Assembly: GCA_023134755.1 (NCBI GenBank)
Contig: JAGLUM010000061.1
Location: forward strand, 1-5,537
Reading direction: 5' to 3'
DNA length: 5,537 nt
Origin: Fidelibacterota bacterium
Lineage (GTDB): Bacteria; Fidelibacterota; Fidelibacteria; Fidelibacterales; Fidelibacteraceae
Numbering within the stretch: the first letter of the stretch is position 1; each line of letters opens with the position of its first letter. Below the pieces are notes generated by a model, which saw only the letters and a program-made list of their open reading frames with translations, did no database searches and had not been told where the DNA came from. Made by a program: the position numbers and the translations under genes. Positions 4,333 to 5,537 of this stretch are shown here, piece by piece.

Positions 4333-5537
4333 ATGAAAGTATTTCGCTACCTAATTATTGGGTGTTTGTGTGCAGCTGTTGTGTTTGCAACAAAAATACA
4401 GTTTTCCAATCAGTACATATTTCATGATATTGGAATACATGATCCGGATACCCCTTATTGGAAAATCAGCAAAATCCAAAACAATTTTTCAAATACACAT
4501 TTTGCTGTTTTGACCCCTGAGACCCGATTGCGGCTCATTCACCATCAGTTCACCATTTATATAGACAGCGGAGATTCAGTATTAAACTATACTTACCGTT
4601 ATCGCTATTACCTCTACGGGGAGACCGCGCCCGAATGGACAGTACTTGCACCGCATTATTTTGGTCAATTTATTCATGATTCAGGATTCTGGTACGGACT
4701 TTGGTCTCTGGACTCAGTGAACCTATTTCAGTTGCCGCTTGATACCGGACGTTATTGTCTGGAATTTTCTCATACGGCCTCGGTTGTAGGAACGGGAGGT
4801 GATACGTTGACAAAAACCTATATTTTGCCCAACGATCTGCCGTTCTGTGCCTATTTTAGGGTATGTGAACCGCAGAACTGGGGATATGAAGACAGCGCCC
4901 GCAGTATAGTACTGATACAGCAGGATGGAGCCGTGTTCGATTCTCTATATTTATGGAATTTCGGTTTCGGGGACGGTGATGAAGGATTTTTTAACGGCTG
5001 CCATCTGGGCAGTATAGGGCAGGACGGGTCCCTGTATCTGGAGGATTTGCATTGCCGTACATGGGGCAATGTTGATGCCTGCAGTTATTTTTACCGGATA
5101 TATGAAGAGAGTGCGGTAGATACCCCCGCGTTTTCGGTCATCCCGCTGGAACAAAATGCTTCCGATATCTGGTCGGGTGATTCTTTACATATCCCGCTTA
5201 CCGCAGATCGCGCCATAGGAAGCTATTATCTGGAAATTTACGGATGTATCAGTCACAATGACAGCGTACAGGGTGATCTGTTTGATTGCCCGGAAAATGA
5301 TGTGTACCGTGCGATGTTTGATATCAATAGCGAGGGACAAGGCGCGGAACCGGCCAGTTCGATCACGTTAAATTTCCTGCATGCGGAAGCTACAAACGGG
5401 ATAGTAGAATTGACTTGGGAAACTGCATCCGAGACAGAAAACGCGCATTTCCTTGTTTATCGGGATGGTGATGTCATTGCGCAGATCACCGGTGCAGGAA
5501 CAACGACGGAACCTCATAATTACAACTACACCGATAC
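4333..5537 (+). CDS. Secreted beta-rich protein with pre-T9SS-type C-terminal region (cut by window edge)
   Basis: The first 401 codons of a gene that continues past the right edge. It opens MKVFRYLIIGCLCAAVVFA, a signal peptide probably cut near residue 19. Residues 20-335 are rich in Tyr, Asp and beta-type segments with scattered Cys and match no family I can name. A stretch like SGDSLHIPL then GSYYLEIYG (about 280-305) suggests an immunoglobulin-like beta-sandwich. Residues 341-401 (LNFLHAEATNGIVELTWETA, SETENAHFLVYRDG, then a GAGTTT and YTDT ending) match the FN3-like module that commonly precedes the type IX secretion sorting domain in FCB-group proteins. Such a sorting domain is therefore expected just beyond the window. 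The start ATG has GAGGGGG five bases upstream. An in-frame ATG at 4240 would add 31 residues and bury the signal peptide, so it is not preferred. Function is unknown; cell-surface or extracellular location is inferred. Confidence 0.85.
   Translation, partial: MKVFRYLIIGCLCAAVVFATKIQFSNQYIFHDIGIHDPDTPYWKISKIQNNFSNTHFAVLTPETRLRLIHHQFTIYIDSGDSVLNYTYRYRYYLYGETAPEWTVLAPHYFGQFIHDSGFWYGLWSLDSVNLFQLPLDTGRYCLEFSHTASVVGTGGDTLTKTYILPNDLPFCAYFRVCEPQNWGYEDSARSIVLIQQDGAVFDSLYLWNFGFGDGDEGFFNGCHLGSIGQDGSLYLEDLHCRTWGNVDACSYFYRIYEESAVDTPAFSVIPLEQNASDIWSGDSLHIPLTADRAIGSYYLEIYGCISHNDSVQGDLFDCPENDVYRAMFDINSEGQGAEPASSITLNFLHAEATNGIVELTWETASETENAHFLVYRDGDVIAQITGAGTTTEPHNYNYTD

Noticed and set aside
4149..4334. 61-codon minus-strand open frame
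   Set aside because: It has no recognisable domain or good ribosome binding site, it runs across the inverted repeat and leader of the next gene, and its composition looks random.
797..5154. Other open frames inside the real genes, for example 797-979, 1202-1632, 2753-3139, 3198-3488 and 4851-5154
   Set aside because: They overlap genes with clear family motifs or signal peptides, on the other strand or in another frame, and have no protein-like features of their own.

Overview
The window holds three minus-strand genes on the left (one cut by the left edge) and two plus-strand genes on the right (one cut by the right edge). They are separated by three unusually repeat-rich intergenic stretches. 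An exported lipoprotein, a secreted repeat protein and a surface protein with a C-terminal region like those that precede type IX secretion sorting domains suggest a diderm of the FCB superphylum: Bacteroidota, Ignavibacteria or a related candidate phylum. This placement is inference from protein style, since no rRNA or marker gene is present.

Left to right: (1) the first 57 codons of an SMP-30/gluconolactonase-like lipoprotein on the minus strand, with a good sigma-70-like promoter; (2) a 477-bp non-coding stretch with two copies of a hairpin repeat around a purine-rich tract; (3) a two-gene minus-strand operon in which an extended-SDR NAD-dependent epimerase/dehydratase is followed by a small secreted protein built of about six 25-residue tyrosine-rich repeats, whose ribosome binding site overlaps the SDR stop codon; (4) a 310-bp divergent intergenic region with a third repeat copy; (5) a plus-strand DUF6765-family protein with a histidine/aspartate-rich, zinc-phospholipase-C-like core; (6) a 563-bp non-coding stretch with a fourth hairpin-repeat copy framed by a 9-bp inverted repeat, then a 105-bp REPIN-like doublet of inverted palindromes; (7) the first 401 codons of a secreted beta-rich protein.

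The genes do not form an obvious pathway. The SDR and the repeat protein are almost certainly co-transcribed. The most interesting signal is intergenic: four copies of one short hairpin element with conserved ends, exchanged centres, overlapping mutually exclusive stems, and paired base changes that keep stems intact. No transposase, CRISPR array, tRNA or rRNA was seen.
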